A stretch of DNA of 64,000 nucleotides from assembly GCA_964019415.1 (NCBI GenBank), contig OZ025874.1, forward strand, positions 2,253,512 through 2,317,511, read 5' to 3'. Of this stretch, positions 21,496-36,366 are shown piece by piece. This DNA is from Ianthella basta (taxonomy: Eukaryota > Porifera > Demospongiae > Verongiida > Ianthellidae). Under the pieces are notes generated by a model that searched no databases, was not told the origin of the DNA, and worked only from the letters and a program-made list of their open reading frames with translations. Made by a program: the position numbers and the translations under genes. Every line of letters starts with the position of its first letter. Within the stretch, counting starts at the first letter, position 1.

Positions 21496-23145
21496 CAGTG
21501 CAAGTTACAATATACACCACTAATCTAAAGTAAATAATATAATATAATATAATATAATATAATATAATATAATATAATATAATATAATATAATTCCCGGG
21601 TGGTTTGGCAGCCCTCATGAACATGTGCTAGGTATGGCTTTGAAGTATGGGAGATTTTAACACTTTTAAATGAGACGGAATTTTTAATTAGGTCTTCGTT
21701 CTTCTACAAGCAGCCCGCAAAATGCTTATATAAATGCACATAGGAGAACACTTAATGTATGGTGCATTTATATTGATGCATAGTGGTATCTTGTATATTA
21801 ATGCAACTCGGCTCGTTGAGACATGAAACTTGGTGGACACGTCCAAGTGGTCCACCTTCCTATGTTATTAGCGGGATTTCTTAATTAGTCTCAAAATGGC
21901 CGACATATGTGAGGTGTATGATTTATACAACCAGCCAGGCCCGCTCAGTCATGACACTTTGTGAACCTAGCCAGATAATCCGACTGTTCATGTCATTAAC
22001 AGGATTTCTTAATTAGTCGCAAAATGGCCAAGAAAAGTTAAGTTCATTGCATATCCCACCAACCCAGCCCCGCTAGGTAGTGATACTAAGTGGACATAGT
22101 TAGATGGTCCATTTGCTCATGTCATTAGCAGGATTGCTTAATTAGTCACAAAATGGAGGCGACCTTTTGAACAATCACATTTTGACACTAATTTGTAGGC
22201 ATTTGCCGCTATGCTGGAGCAGAGCAACACCCACATATACACATGCTCACAACTATTCAGCCACAATATCCAGCTACTATACCACCACATATATAGCTAT
22301 AGATAAATACAACCACCATCACCACCACCACAGTGGAAGTTGCAATGAGTAGCATATTATGTGCTAGAGCTGCAAGAAAACAGACCACCACATCAGGCGC
22401 TGCTACCACATTCTACTACCACCACCACACAGTGCAAGTTACAATATTACGGCCACCACATGCATTCCTAGATGGAAATGACTGCCACCACCACCGCCAC
22501 TCAGTGCAAATTACAATGCATACATTCAGTATATGCACCATTGCTCTAGAAAAAAACACCACCGCCACCACCACCACACAGTGCAAGTTACAATATCACA
22601 GCCACCACCACCTGTGCCAGTAGAGTATCTGCGACAGTTGGTCATAGAAAAAGACCACCAGTGCAAGTTACACTAGCCACCACCACCTGTGCCAGTAGAG
22701 TATCTGCGCTAGTTGGTCATAGAAAAAGACCACCAGTGCAAGTTACAGTAGCCACCACCACATGTGCCAGTAGAGTATCTGCGCTAGTTGGTCATAGAAA
22801 AAGACCACCAGTGCAAGTTACAGTGGCTCCAGGCCAGCACATGCACGCACCATTCCCACCACCACATGTGCCAGAAAGTGAATGCGCTCAATGGCTGAAG
22901 AAAAAGACCACCAGCGCAAGTTACAGCCGGGCAGTACCTGCACCGCCGCCATTGGAGTGCACGCTGCAGCAAGCAATTGTAACTTGCCTAAGGGCATGCC
23001 ATTGAATTTCTTCCCATGCACTCTCAATTCAATGGCATGCCCTTAGGCAAGCTTACATTTGCTTGCTGCAGCGTGCACTCCAATGGCGGCGGTGCAGGTA
23101 CTGCCCGGCTGTAACTTGCGCTGGTGGTCTTTTAATATAATATAA
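21496..23145. repeat. Array unit 1 (forward)
   Basis: It has the end sequence, (TAATA)n at about 21536-21593, the core, the motif-bearing CAC arm from about 22310, the hairpin near 23015 and a truncated right arm. Its core differs from units 2-5 (GGTGGTTTGGCAGCCC instead of GGGGGTTAGGCACCCC) and groups with units 6 and 8. Confidence 0.8.
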
Positions 23146-23151
23146 TATATA

Positions 23152-24942
23152 CAGTGCAAGTTACAATATACACCACTAATCTAAAGTAAATACTATAATA
23201 TAATATAATATAATATAATATAATATAATATAATATAATATAATATAATATAATTCCCGGGGGGTTAGGCACCCCTCACGAACATGTGATAGGTGTGCCT
23301 TTGAAGTATGGGAGATTTTAAGACTTTTAAATGAGGCAGAATTTTTAATTAGGCCTTCGTTCTTCTACAAGCAGCCCGCCAAATCCTAATATAAATGTGC
23401 ATAGCATAACACTTAATGTATGGTACATTTATATTGATGCATAGTGGTATCTTGTATATGAATGCAACTGGGCTCGTTGAGACGTGAAACTTGGTGGACA
23501 CATCTAAGTGGTCCACCTTCCTATGTTATTAGCGGGATTTCTTAATTAGTCTCAAAATGGCCGACATATGTGATGTGTATGATGTATTCAACCAGCCCGG
23601 CCCGCTCAGTCATGACACTTGATGGACCTAGCCAGATAATGCAACTGTTCATGTCATTAGCAGGATTTCTTAATTAGTGGCAAAATGGCCGAGAAAAATG
23701 AGGTTCATTGCATATCTTACCAACCCAGCCCTGCTAAGTCATGATACTAAGTGGATGAAGTTAGATGACCAATTTCCTCATGTCATTAGCAGTATTGCTT
23801 AATTAGTCACAAAATGGAGGCGATGTTTTGAACAATCACATTTTGAAACCAATTTGTAGGCATTTGCCGCTATGCTGGAGCAGAGCAGCACCAACATGTA
23901 CACTTGCTCACAACTATCCAGCCACAATATCCAGCTACTACACCACCACATAGATAAATACAACCGCCATCACCACCACCACAGTGGAAGTTGCAATGAG
24001 CACACCAGTATAATATTATGTGCTAGAGCTGCAAGAAAACAGACCACCACATCAGGCGCTGCTACTATATACTACTACTACCACCACCACACAGTGCAAG
24101 TTACAATATTACGGCCACCACATGCATTCCTAAATGAAAATGACCACCACCACCACCACATGGTGCCAGTACAATGGATGCATTCAGTATATGTGCCATT
24201 GCTCTAGAAAAAACACCGTCACCACCACCACACAGTGCAAGTTACAATATCGCAGCCACCACCACCTGTGCCAGTAAAGTATCTGTGCTAGTTGGTCATA
24301 GAGAAAAAGACCACCAGTGCAAGTTACAGTAGCCACCACCACATGTGCCAGTAGAGTATCTGCACTAGTTGGTCATAGAAAAAGACCACCAGTGCAAGTT
24401 ACAGTGGCACCAGCACCATTCGCACCACCACATGTGCCAGAAAGTGAATGCGCTCAATGGCTGAAGAAAAAGACCACCAGCGCAAGTTACAGCTGGTCAG
24501 AACCTGCACCGCCACCATTGGAGTGCACGCTGCAGCAAGCAAATGTAACTTGCCTAAGGGCATGCCATTGAATTTCTTCCCACGCACCCTCAATTCAATG
24601 GCATGCCCTTAGGTAAGCTTACATTTGCTTGCTGCAGCGTGCACTCCAATGGTGGCGGTGCAGGTTCTGACCAGCTGTAACTTGCGCTGGTGGTCTTTTT
24701 CTTCAGCCATTGAGCGCATTCACTTTCTGGCACATGTGGTGGTGCGAATGGTGCTGGTGCCACTGTAACTTGCACTGGTGGTCTTTTTCTATGACCAACT
24801 AGTGCAGATACTCTACTGGCACATGTGGTGGTGGCTACTGTAACTTGCACTGGTGGTCTTTTTCTCTATGACCAACTAGCACAGATACTTTACTGGCACA
24901 GGTGGTGGTGGCTGCGATATTGTAACTTGCACTGTGTGGTGG
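23152..24942. repeat. Array unit 2 (forward)
   Basis: It restarts with the full CAGTGCAAGTTACAATATAC end. The complementary right arm is retained through GCACTGTGTGGTGG. The hairpin centre is near 24588. Confidence 0.8.
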
Positions 24943-26720
24943 TAATATAATATAATATAATATAATATAATATAATATAATATAATATAATATAATATAA
25001 TATAATTCCCGGGGGGTTAGGCACCCCTCACGAACATGTGATAGGTGTGCTTTTGAAGTATGGGAGATTTTAAGACTTTTAAATGAGGCAGAATTTTTAA
25101 TTAGGCCTTCGTTCTTCTACAAGCAGCCCGCTAAATCTTAATATAAATGTGCATAGCATAATACTTAATGTATGGTGCATTTATATTGATGCATAGTGGT
25201 ATCTTGTATATGAATGCAACTGAGCTCGTTGAGACGTGAAACTTGGTGGACAGATCCAAGTGGTCCACCTTCCTATGTTATTAGCGGGATTTCTTAATTA
25301 GTCTCAAAATGGCCGACATATGTGAGGTGTATGATGTATTCAACCAGCCCGGCCCGCTCAGTCATGACATTTGATGGACCTAGCCAGATAATCCAACTGT
25401 TCATGTCATTAGCAGGGTTTCTTAATTAGACGCAAAATGGCCGAGAAAAATGAGGTTCATTGCATATCTTACCGACCCAGCCCTGCTAAGTCATGATACT
25501 AAGTGGATGCAGTTAGATGACCAATTTCCTCATGTCATTAGCAGTATTGCTTAATTAGTCACAAAATGGAGGCGATGTTTTGAACAATCACATTTTGACA
25601 CCAATTTGTAGGCATTAGCCGCTATGCTGGAGCGGAGCAGCACCAACATGTACACTTGCTCACAACTATCCAGTCACAATATCCAGCTACTACACCACCA
25701 CATAGATAAATACAACCACCATCACCACCACCACAGTGGAAGTTGCAATAAGCACACCAGTATAATATTATGTGCTAGAGCTGCAAGAAAACAGACCACC
25801 ACATCAGGCGCTGCTACCACATACTACTACCACCACCACCACACAGTGCAAGTTACAATATTACGGCCACCACATGCATTCCTAGATGAAAATGACCACC
25901 ACCACCACCACCACCACCACATGGTGCCAGTACAATGCATGCATTCAGTATATGCGCCATTGCTCTAGAAAAAACACCACCACTACCACCACACAGTGCA
26001 AGTTACAATATCGCAGCCACCACCACCTGTGCCAGTAGAGTATCTGTGCTAGTTGGTCATAGAAAAAAGCACCACCAGTGCAAGTTACAGTAGCCACCAC
26101 CACATGTGTCAGTAGAGTATCTGCGCTAGTTGGTCATAGAAAAAGACCACCAGTGCAAGTTACAGTGGCACCAGGCCAGCACATGCACGCACCATTCGCA
26201 CCAACCACATGTGCCAGAAAGTAAATGCGCTCAATGGCTGAAGAAAAAGACCACCAGCGCAAGTTACAGCCGGTCAGAACCTGCACTGCCGCCATTGGAG
26301 TGCACGCTGCAGCAAGCAAATGTAACTTGCCTAAGGGCATGCCATTGAATTTCTTTCCATGCATCCTCAATTCAATGGCATGCCCTTAGGCAAGCTTACA
26401 TTTGCTTGCTGCAGCGTGCACTCCAATGGCGGCAGTGCAGGTTCTGACCGGCTGTAACTTGCGCTGGTGGTCTTTTTCTTCAGCCATTGAGCGCATTTAC
26501 TTTCTGGCACATGTGGTTGGTGCGAATGGTGCTGGTGCCACTGTAACTTGCACTGGTGGTCTTTTTCTATGACCAACTAGCGCAGATACTCTACTGACAC
26601 ATGTGGTGGTGGCTACTGTAACTTGCACTGGTGGTGCTTTTTTCTATGACCAACTAGCACAGATACTCTACTGGCACAGGTGGTGGTGGCTGCGATATTG
26701 TAACTTGCACTGTGTGGTGG
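24943..26720. repeat. Array unit 3 (forward)
   Basis: (TAATA)n opens the unit. Both arms are long, with the hairpin near 26363 and an expanded CAC tract near 25900. Confidence 0.8.
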
Positions 26721-28301
26721 TAATATAATATAATATAATATAATATAATATAATATAATTCCCGGGGGGTTAGGCACCCCTCACGAACATGTGATAGGTG
26801 TGCCTTTGAAGTATGGGAGATTTTAAGACTTTTAAATGAGGCAGAATTTTTAATTAGGTCTTCGTTCTTCTACAAGCAGCCCGCAAAATACTAATATAAA
26901 TGTGCATAGCATAACACTTAATGTATGGTACATTTATATTGATGCATAGTGGTATCTTGTATATTAATGCAACTGGGCTCGTTGAGACGTGAAACTTGGT
27001 GAACACATCCAAGTGGTCCACCTTGCTATGTTATTAGCGGGATTTCTTAATTAGTCTCAAAATGGCCGACATATGTGAGGTGTATGATGTATTCAACCAG
27101 CCCGGCCCGCTCAGTCATGACACTTGATGGACCTAGCCAGATAATCCAACTGTTCATGTCATTAGCAGGATTTCTTAATTAGTTGCGAAATGGCCGAGAA
27201 AAATGAGGTTCATTGCATATCTTAACGACCCAGCCCTGCTAAGTCATGATACTAAGTGGATGAAGTTAGATGACCAATTTGCTCATGTCATTAGCAGTAT
27301 TGCTTAATTAGTCACAAAATGGAGGCGATGTTTTGAACAATCACATTTTGACACCAATTTGTAGGCATTTGCCGCTATGCTGGAGCAGAGCAGCACCAAC
27401 ATGTACACTTGCTCACAACTATCCAGCCACAATATCCAGCTACTCACCACCACATAGATAAATACAACCGCCATCATCACCACCACAGCGGAAGTTGCAA
27501 TGAGCACACCAGTATAATATTATGTGCCAGAGCTGCAAGGAAACAGACCACCACATCAGGTGCTGCTACCACATACTACTACCACCACCACCACACAGTG
27601 CAAGTTACAATATTACAGCCACCCCATGCATTCCTAGATGAAAATGACCACCACCACCACCACATGGTGCCAGTACAATGCATGCATTCAGTATATGCGC
27701 CATTGCTCTAGAAAAAACACCACCACCACCACCACACAGTGCAAGTTACAATATCGCAGCCACCACCACCTGTGCCAGTAGAGTATCTGTGCTAGTTGGT
27801 CATAGAAAAAGACCACCACCAGTGCAAGTTACAGTAGCCACCACCACATGTGTCAGTAGAGTATCTGCGCTAGCTGGTCATGGAAAAAGAACACCAGTGC
27901 AAGTTACAGTAGCCACCACCACATGTGCCAGTAGAATATCTGCGGTAGTTGGTAATTGAAAAAGACCACCAGTGCAAGTTACAGTGGCTCCGGGCCAGCA
28001 CATGCAAGTTACAGCTGGTCAGAACCTGCACTGCTGCCATTGTAATGCACGCTGCAGCAAGCAATTGTAACTTGCCTAAGGGCATGCCATTGAATTTCTT
28101 CCCACCCTCAATTCAATGGCATGCCCTTAGGCAAGCTTACAATTGCTTGCTGCAGCGTGCATTACAATAGCAGCAGTCCAGGTTTTGACCAGCTGTAACT
28201 TGCATGTGCTGGCCCGGAGCCACTGTAACTTGCACTGGTGGTCTTTTTCAATTACCAACTACCGCAGATATTCTACTGGCACATGTGGTGGTGGCTACTG
28301 T
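26721..28301. repeat. Array unit 4 (forward)
   Basis: Shorter arms around a hairpin near 28105. The CAGCAAGCAATTGTAACTTG variant is used at the loop-proximal arm. Confidence 0.8.
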
Positions 28302-29997
28302 AATATAATATAATATAATATAATATAATTCCCGGGGGGTTAGGCACCCCTCATGAACATGTGATAGGTGTGCCTTTGAAGTATGGGAGATTTTAAGACT
28401 TTTAAATGAGGCAGAATTTTTAATTAGGCCTTCGTTCTTCTACAAGCAGCCCGCAAAATTCTAATATAAATGTTCATAGCATAACACTTAATGTATGGTG
28501 CATTTATATTGCATGATGCATAGTGTTATCTTGTATATTAATGCAACTGGGCTCGTTGAGATGTGAAACTTGGTGGACACATCCAAGTGGTCCACCTTCC
28601 TATGTTATTAGCGGGATTTCTTAATTAGTCTCAAAATGGCTGACATATGTGAGGTGTATGATGTATTCAACCAGCCCAGCCCGCTCAGTCATGACACTTG
28701 GTGGGCCTAGCCAGATAATCCAACTGTTCATGTCGTTTGCAGGATTTCTTAATTTGTTGCAAAATGGCCGAGGAAAATGAGGTTCATTGCATATCTTACC
28801 AACCCAGCCCTGCTAAGTCATGATACTAAGTGGATGTAGTTAGATGACCAATTTCCTCATGTCATTAGCAGTATTGTTTAATTAGTCACAAAATGGAGGC
28901 TATGTTTTGAACAATCACATTTTGACACCAATTTGTAGGCATTTGCCGCTATACTGGAGCAGAGCAGCACCAGCATGTACACTTGCTCACAACTATCCAG
29001 CCATAATATCCAGCTACTACACCACCACATAGATAAATACAACCGCCATCACCACCACCACAGTGGAAGTTGCAATGAGCACACCAGTATAATATTATGC
29101 GCTAGAGCTGCAAGGAAACAGACCACCACATCAGGCGCTGTTACCACATACTACTACCACCTCCACACAGTGCAAGTTACAATATTACGGCCACCACATG
29201 CATTCCTAGATGAAAATGACCACCACCACCACCACCACCACATGGTGCCAGTACAATGCATGCATTCAGTATATCCGCCATTGCTCTAGAAAAAACACCA
29301 CCACCACCACCACACAGTGCAAGTTACAATATCGCAGCCACCACCACCTGTGTCAGTAGAGTATCTGTGCTAGTTGGTCATAGAAAAAGACTACCAGTGC
29401 AAGTTACAGTGGCCCCGGACCAGCACACGCACCATTCGCACCACCACATGTGCCTGAAAGTAAATGCGCTCAATGGCTGAAGAAAAAGACCACCAGCGCA
29501 AGTTACAGCCGGTCAGAACCTGCACCGCCGCCATTGGAGTGCACGCTGCAGCAAGCAATTGTAACTTGCCTAAGGGCATGCCATTGAATTTCTTCCCATG
29601 CACCCTCAATTCAATGGCATGCCCTTAGGCAAGCTTACATTTGCTTGCTGCAGCGTGCACTCCAATGGCGGCGGTGCAGGTTCTGACCGGCTGTAACTTG
29701 CGCTGGTGGTCTTTTTCTTCAGCCATTGAGCGCATTTACTTTCAGGCACATGTGGTGGTGCGAATGGTGCGTGTGCTGGTAGTAACTTGCACTGGTAGTC
29801 TTTTTCTATGACCAACTAGCACAGATACTCTACTGACACAGGTGGTGGTGGCTGCGATATTGTAACTTGCACTGTGTGGTGGTGGTGGTGGTGTTTTTTC
29901 TAGAGCAATGGCGCATATACTGAATGCATGCATTGAAACTTGCACAGTGTGGTGGTGGTGGCGGTCATTTTCATCTAGGAATGCATGTGGTGGCCGT
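28302..29997. repeat. Array unit 5 (forward)
   Basis: Hairpin near 29605. The right arm reaches further than in other units and includes a complementary copy of the GTATATGCGCCATTGCTC segment. Confidence 0.8.
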
Positions 29998-31661
29998 AAT
30001 ATAATATAATATAATATAATATAATATAATATAATTCCCGGGTGGTTTGGCAGCCCTCATGAACATGTGCTAGGTATGGCTTTGAAGTATGGGAGATTTT
30101 AACACTTTTAAATGAGACGGAATTTTTAATTAGGTCTTCGTTCTTCTACAAGCAGCCCGCAAAATGCTTATATAAATGCACATAGGAGAACACTTAATGT
30201 ATGGTGCATTTATATTGATGCATAGTGGTATCTTGTATATTAATACAACTCGGCTCGTTGAGACATGAAACTTGGTGGACACGTCCAAGTGGTCCACCTT
30301 CTTATGTTATTTGCGGGATTTCTTAATTAGTCTCAAAATGGCCGACATATGTGAGGTGTATGATTTATACAACCAGCCAGGCCCGCTCAGTCATGACACT
30401 TTGTGAACCTAGCCAGATAATCCGACTGTTCATGTCATTAACGGGATTTCTTAATTAGTCGCAAAATGGCCGAGAAAAGTGAAGTTCATTGCATATCCCA
30501 CCAACCCAGCCCCGCTAAGTAGTGATACTAAGTGGACATAGTTAGATGGTCCATTTGCTCATGTCATTAGTAGGATTGCTTAATTAGTCACAAAATGGAG
30601 GCGATGTTTTGAACAATCACATTTGTAGGCATTTGCCGCTATGCTGGAGCAGAGCAGCACCCACATATACACATGCTCACAACTATTCAGCCACAATATC
30701 CAGCTACTATACCACCACATATATAGATAAATACAACCACCATCACCACCACCACAGTGGAAGTTGCAATGAGTAGCATATTATGTGCTAGAGCTGCAAG
30801 AAAACAGACCACCACATCCGGCGCTGCTACCACATACTACTACCACCACCACACAGTGCAAGTTACAATATTACGGCCACCACATGCATTCCTAGATGAA
30901 AATGACTGCCACCACCACCGCCACTCAGTGCAAATTACAATGCATACATTCAGTATATGCACCATTGCTCTAGAAAAAAACACCACCGCCACCACCACCA
31001 CACAGTGCAAGTTACAATATCACAGCCACCACCACCTGTGCCAGTAGAGTATCTGCGACAGTTGGTCATAGAAAAAGACCACCAGTGCAAGTTACACTAG
31101 CCACCACCACCTGTGCCAGTAAAGTATCTGCGCTAGTTGGTCATAGAAAAAGACCACCAGTGCAAGTTACAGTAGCCACCACCACATGTGCCAGTAGAGT
31201 ATCTGCGCTAGTTGGCCATAGAAAAAGACCACCAGTGCAAGTTACAGTGGCTCCAGGCCAGCACATGCACGCACCATTCGCACCACCACATGTGCCAGAA
31301 AGTGAATGCGCTCAATGGCTGAAGAAAAAGACCACCAGCGCAAGTTACAGCCGGGCAGTACCTGCAACGCCGCCATTGGAGTGCACGCTGCAGCAAACAA
31401 TTGTAACTTGCCTAAGGGCATGCCATTGAATTTCTTCCCATGCACTCTCAATTCAATGGCATGCCCTTAGGCAAGCTTACATTTGCTTGCTGCAGCGTGC
31501 ACTCCAATGGCGGCGGTGCAGGTACTGCCCGGCTGTAACTTGCGCTGGTGGTCTTTTTCTTCAGCCATTGAGCGCATTCACTTTCTGGCATATGTGGTGG
31601 TGCGAATGGTGCGTGCATGTGCTGGCCTGGAGCCACTGTAACTTGCACTGGTGGTCTATAC
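29998..31661. repeat. Array unit 6 (forward)
   Basis: Core of the unit-1 subtype, hairpin near 31446, right arm cut short at GGTGGTCTATACAGTGC. Confidence 0.8.
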
Positions 31662-32920
31662 AGTGCAAGTTACAATATACACCACTAATCTAAAGTAAAT
31701 AATATAATATAATATAATATAATATAATATAATATAATATAATATAATATAATATAATTCCCGGGGGGTTAGGCACCCCTCACGAACATGTGATAGGTGT
31801 GCTTTTGAAGTATGGGAGATTTTAAGACTTTTAAATGAGGCAGAATTTTTAATTAGGCCTTCGTTCTTCTACAAGCAGCCCGCTAAATTTTAATATAAAT
31901 GTACATAGCATAACACTTAATGTATGGTGCATTTATATTGATGCATAGTGGTATCTTGTATATGAATGCAACTGGGCTCGTTGAGACGTGAAACTTGGTG
32001 GACACATCCAAGTGGTCCACCTTCCTATGTTATTAGCGGGATTTTTTAATTAGTCTCAAAATGGCCGACATATGTGAGGTGTATGATGTATTCAACCAGC
32101 CCGGCCCGCTCAGTCATGACATTTGATGGACCTAGCCAGATAATCCAACTGTTCATGTCATTAGCAGGATTTCTTAATTAGTCACAAAATGGCCGAGAAA
32201 AATGAGGTTGATTGCATATCTTACTGACCCAGCCCTGCTAAGTCATGATACTAAGTGGATGTAGTTAGATGACCAATTTGCTCATATCATTAGCAGTATT
32301 GCTTAATTAGTCACAAAATGGAGGCGATGTTTTGAACAATCACATTTTGACACCAATTTGTAGGCATTTGTCGCTATGCTGGAGCAGAGCAGCACCAACA
32401 TATACACTTGCTCACAACTATCCAGCCACAATATCCAGCTACTACACCACCACATAGATAAATACAACCACCATCACCACTATTATGTGCTAGAGCTGCA
32501 AGAAAACAGACCACCACATCAGGCGCTGCTACCACATACTACTACCACCACCACACAGTGCAAGTTACAATATTACGGCCACCACATGCATTCCTAGATG
32601 AAAATGACCGCCACCACCACCACACTGTGCAAGTTTCAATGCATGCATTCAGTATATGCGCCATTGCTCTAGAAAAAACACCACCACCACCACCACACAG
32701 TGCAAGTTACAATATCACAGCCACCACCACCTGTGTCAGTAGAGTATCTGTGCTAGTTGGTCATAGAAAAAGACTACCACCAGTGCAAGTTACAGTGGCT
32801 ACCACCACATGTGCCAGTAGAGTATCTGTGCTAGTTGGTCATAGAAAAAGACCACCAGTGCAAGTTACAGTGGCCCCGGACCAGCACACGCACCATTCGC
32901 ACCACCACATGCAATTTCTC
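31662..32920. repeat. Array unit 7 (forward half unit)
   Basis: It has the end sequence, (TAATA)n, core and left arm but no hairpin or right arm. It stops at CACCACATGCAATTTC, where the diverged spacer begins. Confidence 0.75.
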
Positions 32921-34770
32921 TACTTCTCTACTCTACACTCTACTTGCACTTGGGCAGAACACGGTTCACATATAGTGCCCAAGTGCAAGTTGCATACCTG
33001 TTGCTGCATCCTGCTCCAACTTGTGCTGTTCGACTAGCACCAACACTGTACTTGCATTCATAGTGGTCCCCCACTGCATGCCAATCAATACTGGTGCCTG
33101 GTCCCCCTGACCTTCAGCAACTTGCGCTGGTGTTTTTTTCCTTCCTTCAACTAGCGCAAACACTCTACTTGCACTCGGGGTGGTTACTCTCGGCAACTTG
33201 CACTAGCGGCCTTGTTCATAGAAGCACTGGCGCACATACTGAATGCGCACATTGCAACTTGCACTGTGTGGTGGTGGTGGGTGCTGGTGGTGATGGTGCT
33301 GGTGGTGTATATATAGCACAAACACTCTACCTGCACTCGGGGTGGTTACCCTTGGCAACTTGCACTGGTGGTTTTGTTCCTAGTAGCACTTGCACATATA
33401 CTGCATGCTCAGATTGTAACTTGCACTGTGGAAGTGGTGCCATGGGATAGTAGCATGTGGTGGTTGTATAATGTTGGCTGTACATGTATTTGTATGTGGC
33501 AGTCAGTGCTGGCAGTTGTGCACTTGCGCGCTAGCTTGCCTTTGGCAGGATTCTGTACAAATACCCTATCATCATTTGTCTCACCATATGTGAATGTGGA
33601 AGTCAGTGGTAGTGATGGAGCACTTGTAAAAAAGCTTGCCTTCAGTGGTGAGTGTGCCAGTTGGTAAGCGAAGAAATGCAAGGTGCACACACACTGGAAG
33701 TGTGTGGTGTCAATGCATATGGCTATATTTATGCATGTGAAATGCCACCATAGCTAAAGTCTATGGTGCAATACACACTACGGAAAGCTATAGTGTACAG
33801 GCACATACACAATGAGCCACATGGGAGTTTATTTCTTTCACCGAATCAGGCAAGCATAGCACAGTGTTAACTCAGAAGAGGCTTCATCCAGTAGAGCGCA
33901 TTGACTCGCGGCAAGCCAACTTGCGCGAGCGCGCTCCTGCTTACCGTATACGCGTCCGGGTGGAAACGTCCCACGTTTGACTAATGGTTGAAGAGTACGC
34001 TGCTAGCACTTACGGCAGCATTTCTCGGAACACTTCCTCAAGGCTCTGCCTCCACAAAGGCCGTGCGTCTTCCCAGTACCCACTGATTCGCTGTCTTCGC
34101 GCAGTAGGCACTCAGAGTCGTCTGGAAACTCTCTCACGCTCGCGTAACCCCCAAATTCAGAGGCGCCCTTGGCGCTTGCACACAGTTCCTGGCAATGTGT
34201 TTCAAAGAGAAGCGTGCGCTGCGGCCCTTTCTTCTTGCCAGCGGCTTTAAGGAGGTCTTTGAGGTGCGAAAGGTGACATCACGAAACGAACGCTATATTT
34301 TGGAGCGACTAGGGTGTGACGTTTGCGTGATGTCACAATAAAACGTCACCGTTCCATGACGTCACACTAGATTGTCAGCCTTCTAATTGAACAGCAGAGT
34401 CTTTAATTACTAATCCCTGCTGAGTGCACAGCCTCATCGACCACTTGCACTTGCCTACAAAGTTTTGTGAGCATTTGCCGGATTTTTATATTAAATTATT
34501 ATAGCACCCACTATCAGTATAAATGTGCTATAGTAATGATATGGGGCTATGGCATTTTATATTTGCAATTTGGCGCCACCTTGCACGTAAACAAAGACCT
34601 AATTAAAAATTCTGTCATATTTAAAATCGTTAAATTTCCCTTAAGTTTGCCATCTTACCAATGGTCTGTGCCACAGGGTGCCCAAAGTCCCCAAACATTA
34701 TATTACATTATTTTATGGCTTCAATACCCTTGTATTTTGCAACTTGCACTGTATATATATATATATATAC
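32921..34770. other. Spacer between forward and inverted units, with diverged repeats
   Basis: The segment 32980-33480 holds degenerate copies of GTAACTTGCACTG and GTGGTGG blocks. The segment 34470-34760 resembles an old inverted unit core (GACCTAATTAAAAATTCTG). The segment 33830-34440 looks unique, with GC-richer sequence and a plus-strand frame at 33984-34250 that I cannot assign. Confidence 0.6.
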
Positions 34771-36366
34771 CACCATCACCACCACCACACAGTGCAAGTT
34801 ACAATATCACAGCCACCACCACCTGTGCCAGTAGAGTATCTGCGACAGTTGGTCATAGAAAAAGACCACCAGTGCAAGTTACAGTAGCCACCACCACCTG
34901 TGCCAGTAGAGTATCTGCGCTAGTTGGTCATAGAAAGCAAGCAAATGTAAGCTTGCCTAAGGGCATGCCATTGAATTGAGAGTGCATGGGAAGAAATTCA
35001 ATGGCATGCCCTTAGGCAAGTTACAATTGCTTGCTGCAGCGTGCACTCCAATGGCGGCGGTGCAGGTACTGCCCGGCTGTAACTTGCGCTGGTGGTCTTT
35101 TTCTTCAGCCATTGAGCGCATTCACTTTCTGGCACATGTGGTGGTGCGAATGGTGCGTGCATGTGCTGGCCTGGAGCCACTGTAACTTGCACTGGTGGTC
35201 TTTTTCTATGACCAACTAGCGCAGATACTCTACTGGCACAGGTGGTGGTGGCTACTGTAACTTGCACTGGTGGTCTTTTTCTATGACCAACTGTCGCAGA
35301 TACTCTACTGGCACAGGTGGTGGTGGCTGTGATATTGTAACTTGCACTGTGTGGTGGTGGTGGCGGTGGTGTTTTTTCTAGAGCAATGGTGCATATACTG
35401 AATGTATGCATTGTAATTTGCACTGAGTGGCGGTGGTGGTGGCAGTCATTTCCATCTAGGAATGCATGTGGTGGCCGTAATATTGTAACTTGCACTGTGT
35501 GGTGGTGGTAGTAGTATGTGGTAGCAGCGCCTGATGTGGTGGTCTGTTTTCTTGCAGCTCTAGCACATAATATGCTACTCATTGCAACTTCCACTGTGGT
35601 GGTGGTGATGGTGGTTGTATTTATCTATATATGTGGTGGTATAGTAGCTGGATATTGTGGCTGAATAGTTGTGAGCATGTGTATATGTGGGTGCTGCTCT
35701 GCTCCAGCATAGCGGCAAATGCCTACAAATTGGTGTCAAAATGTGATTGTTCAAAAGGTCGCCTCCATTTTGTGACTAATTAAGCAATCCTGCTAATGAC
35801 ATGAGCAAATGGACCATCTAACTATGTCCACTTAGTATCACTACTTAGCGGGGCTGGGTTGGTGGGATATGCAATGAACTTCACTTTTCTCGGCCATTTT
35901 GCGACTAATTAAGAAATCCTGTTAATGACATGAACAGTCGGATTATCTGGCTAGGTTCACAAAGTGTCATGACTGAGCGGGCCTGGCTGGTTGTATAAAT
36001 CATACACCTCACATATGTCGGCCATTTTGAGACTAATTAAGAAATCCCGCTAATAACATAGGAAGGTGGACCACTTGGACGTGTCCACCAAGTTTCATGT
36101 CTCAACGAGCCGAGTTGCATTAATATACAAGATACCACTATGCATCAATATAAATGCACCATACATTAAGTGTTCTCCTATGTGCATTTATATAAGCATT
36201 TTGCGGGCTGCTTGTAGAAGAACGAAGACCTAATTAAAAATTCCGTCTCATTTAAAAGTGTTAAAATCTCCCATACTTCAAAGCCATACCTAGCACATGT
36301 TCATGAGGGCTGCCAAACCACCCGGGAATTATATTATATTATATTATATTATATTATATTATATTA
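34771..36366. repeat. Array unit 8 (inverted)
   Basis: Reverse orientation of the unit-1/6 subtype, with hairpin near 34984, core about 35700-36330 and inverted (TAATA)n at its right edge. Confidence 0.8.
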
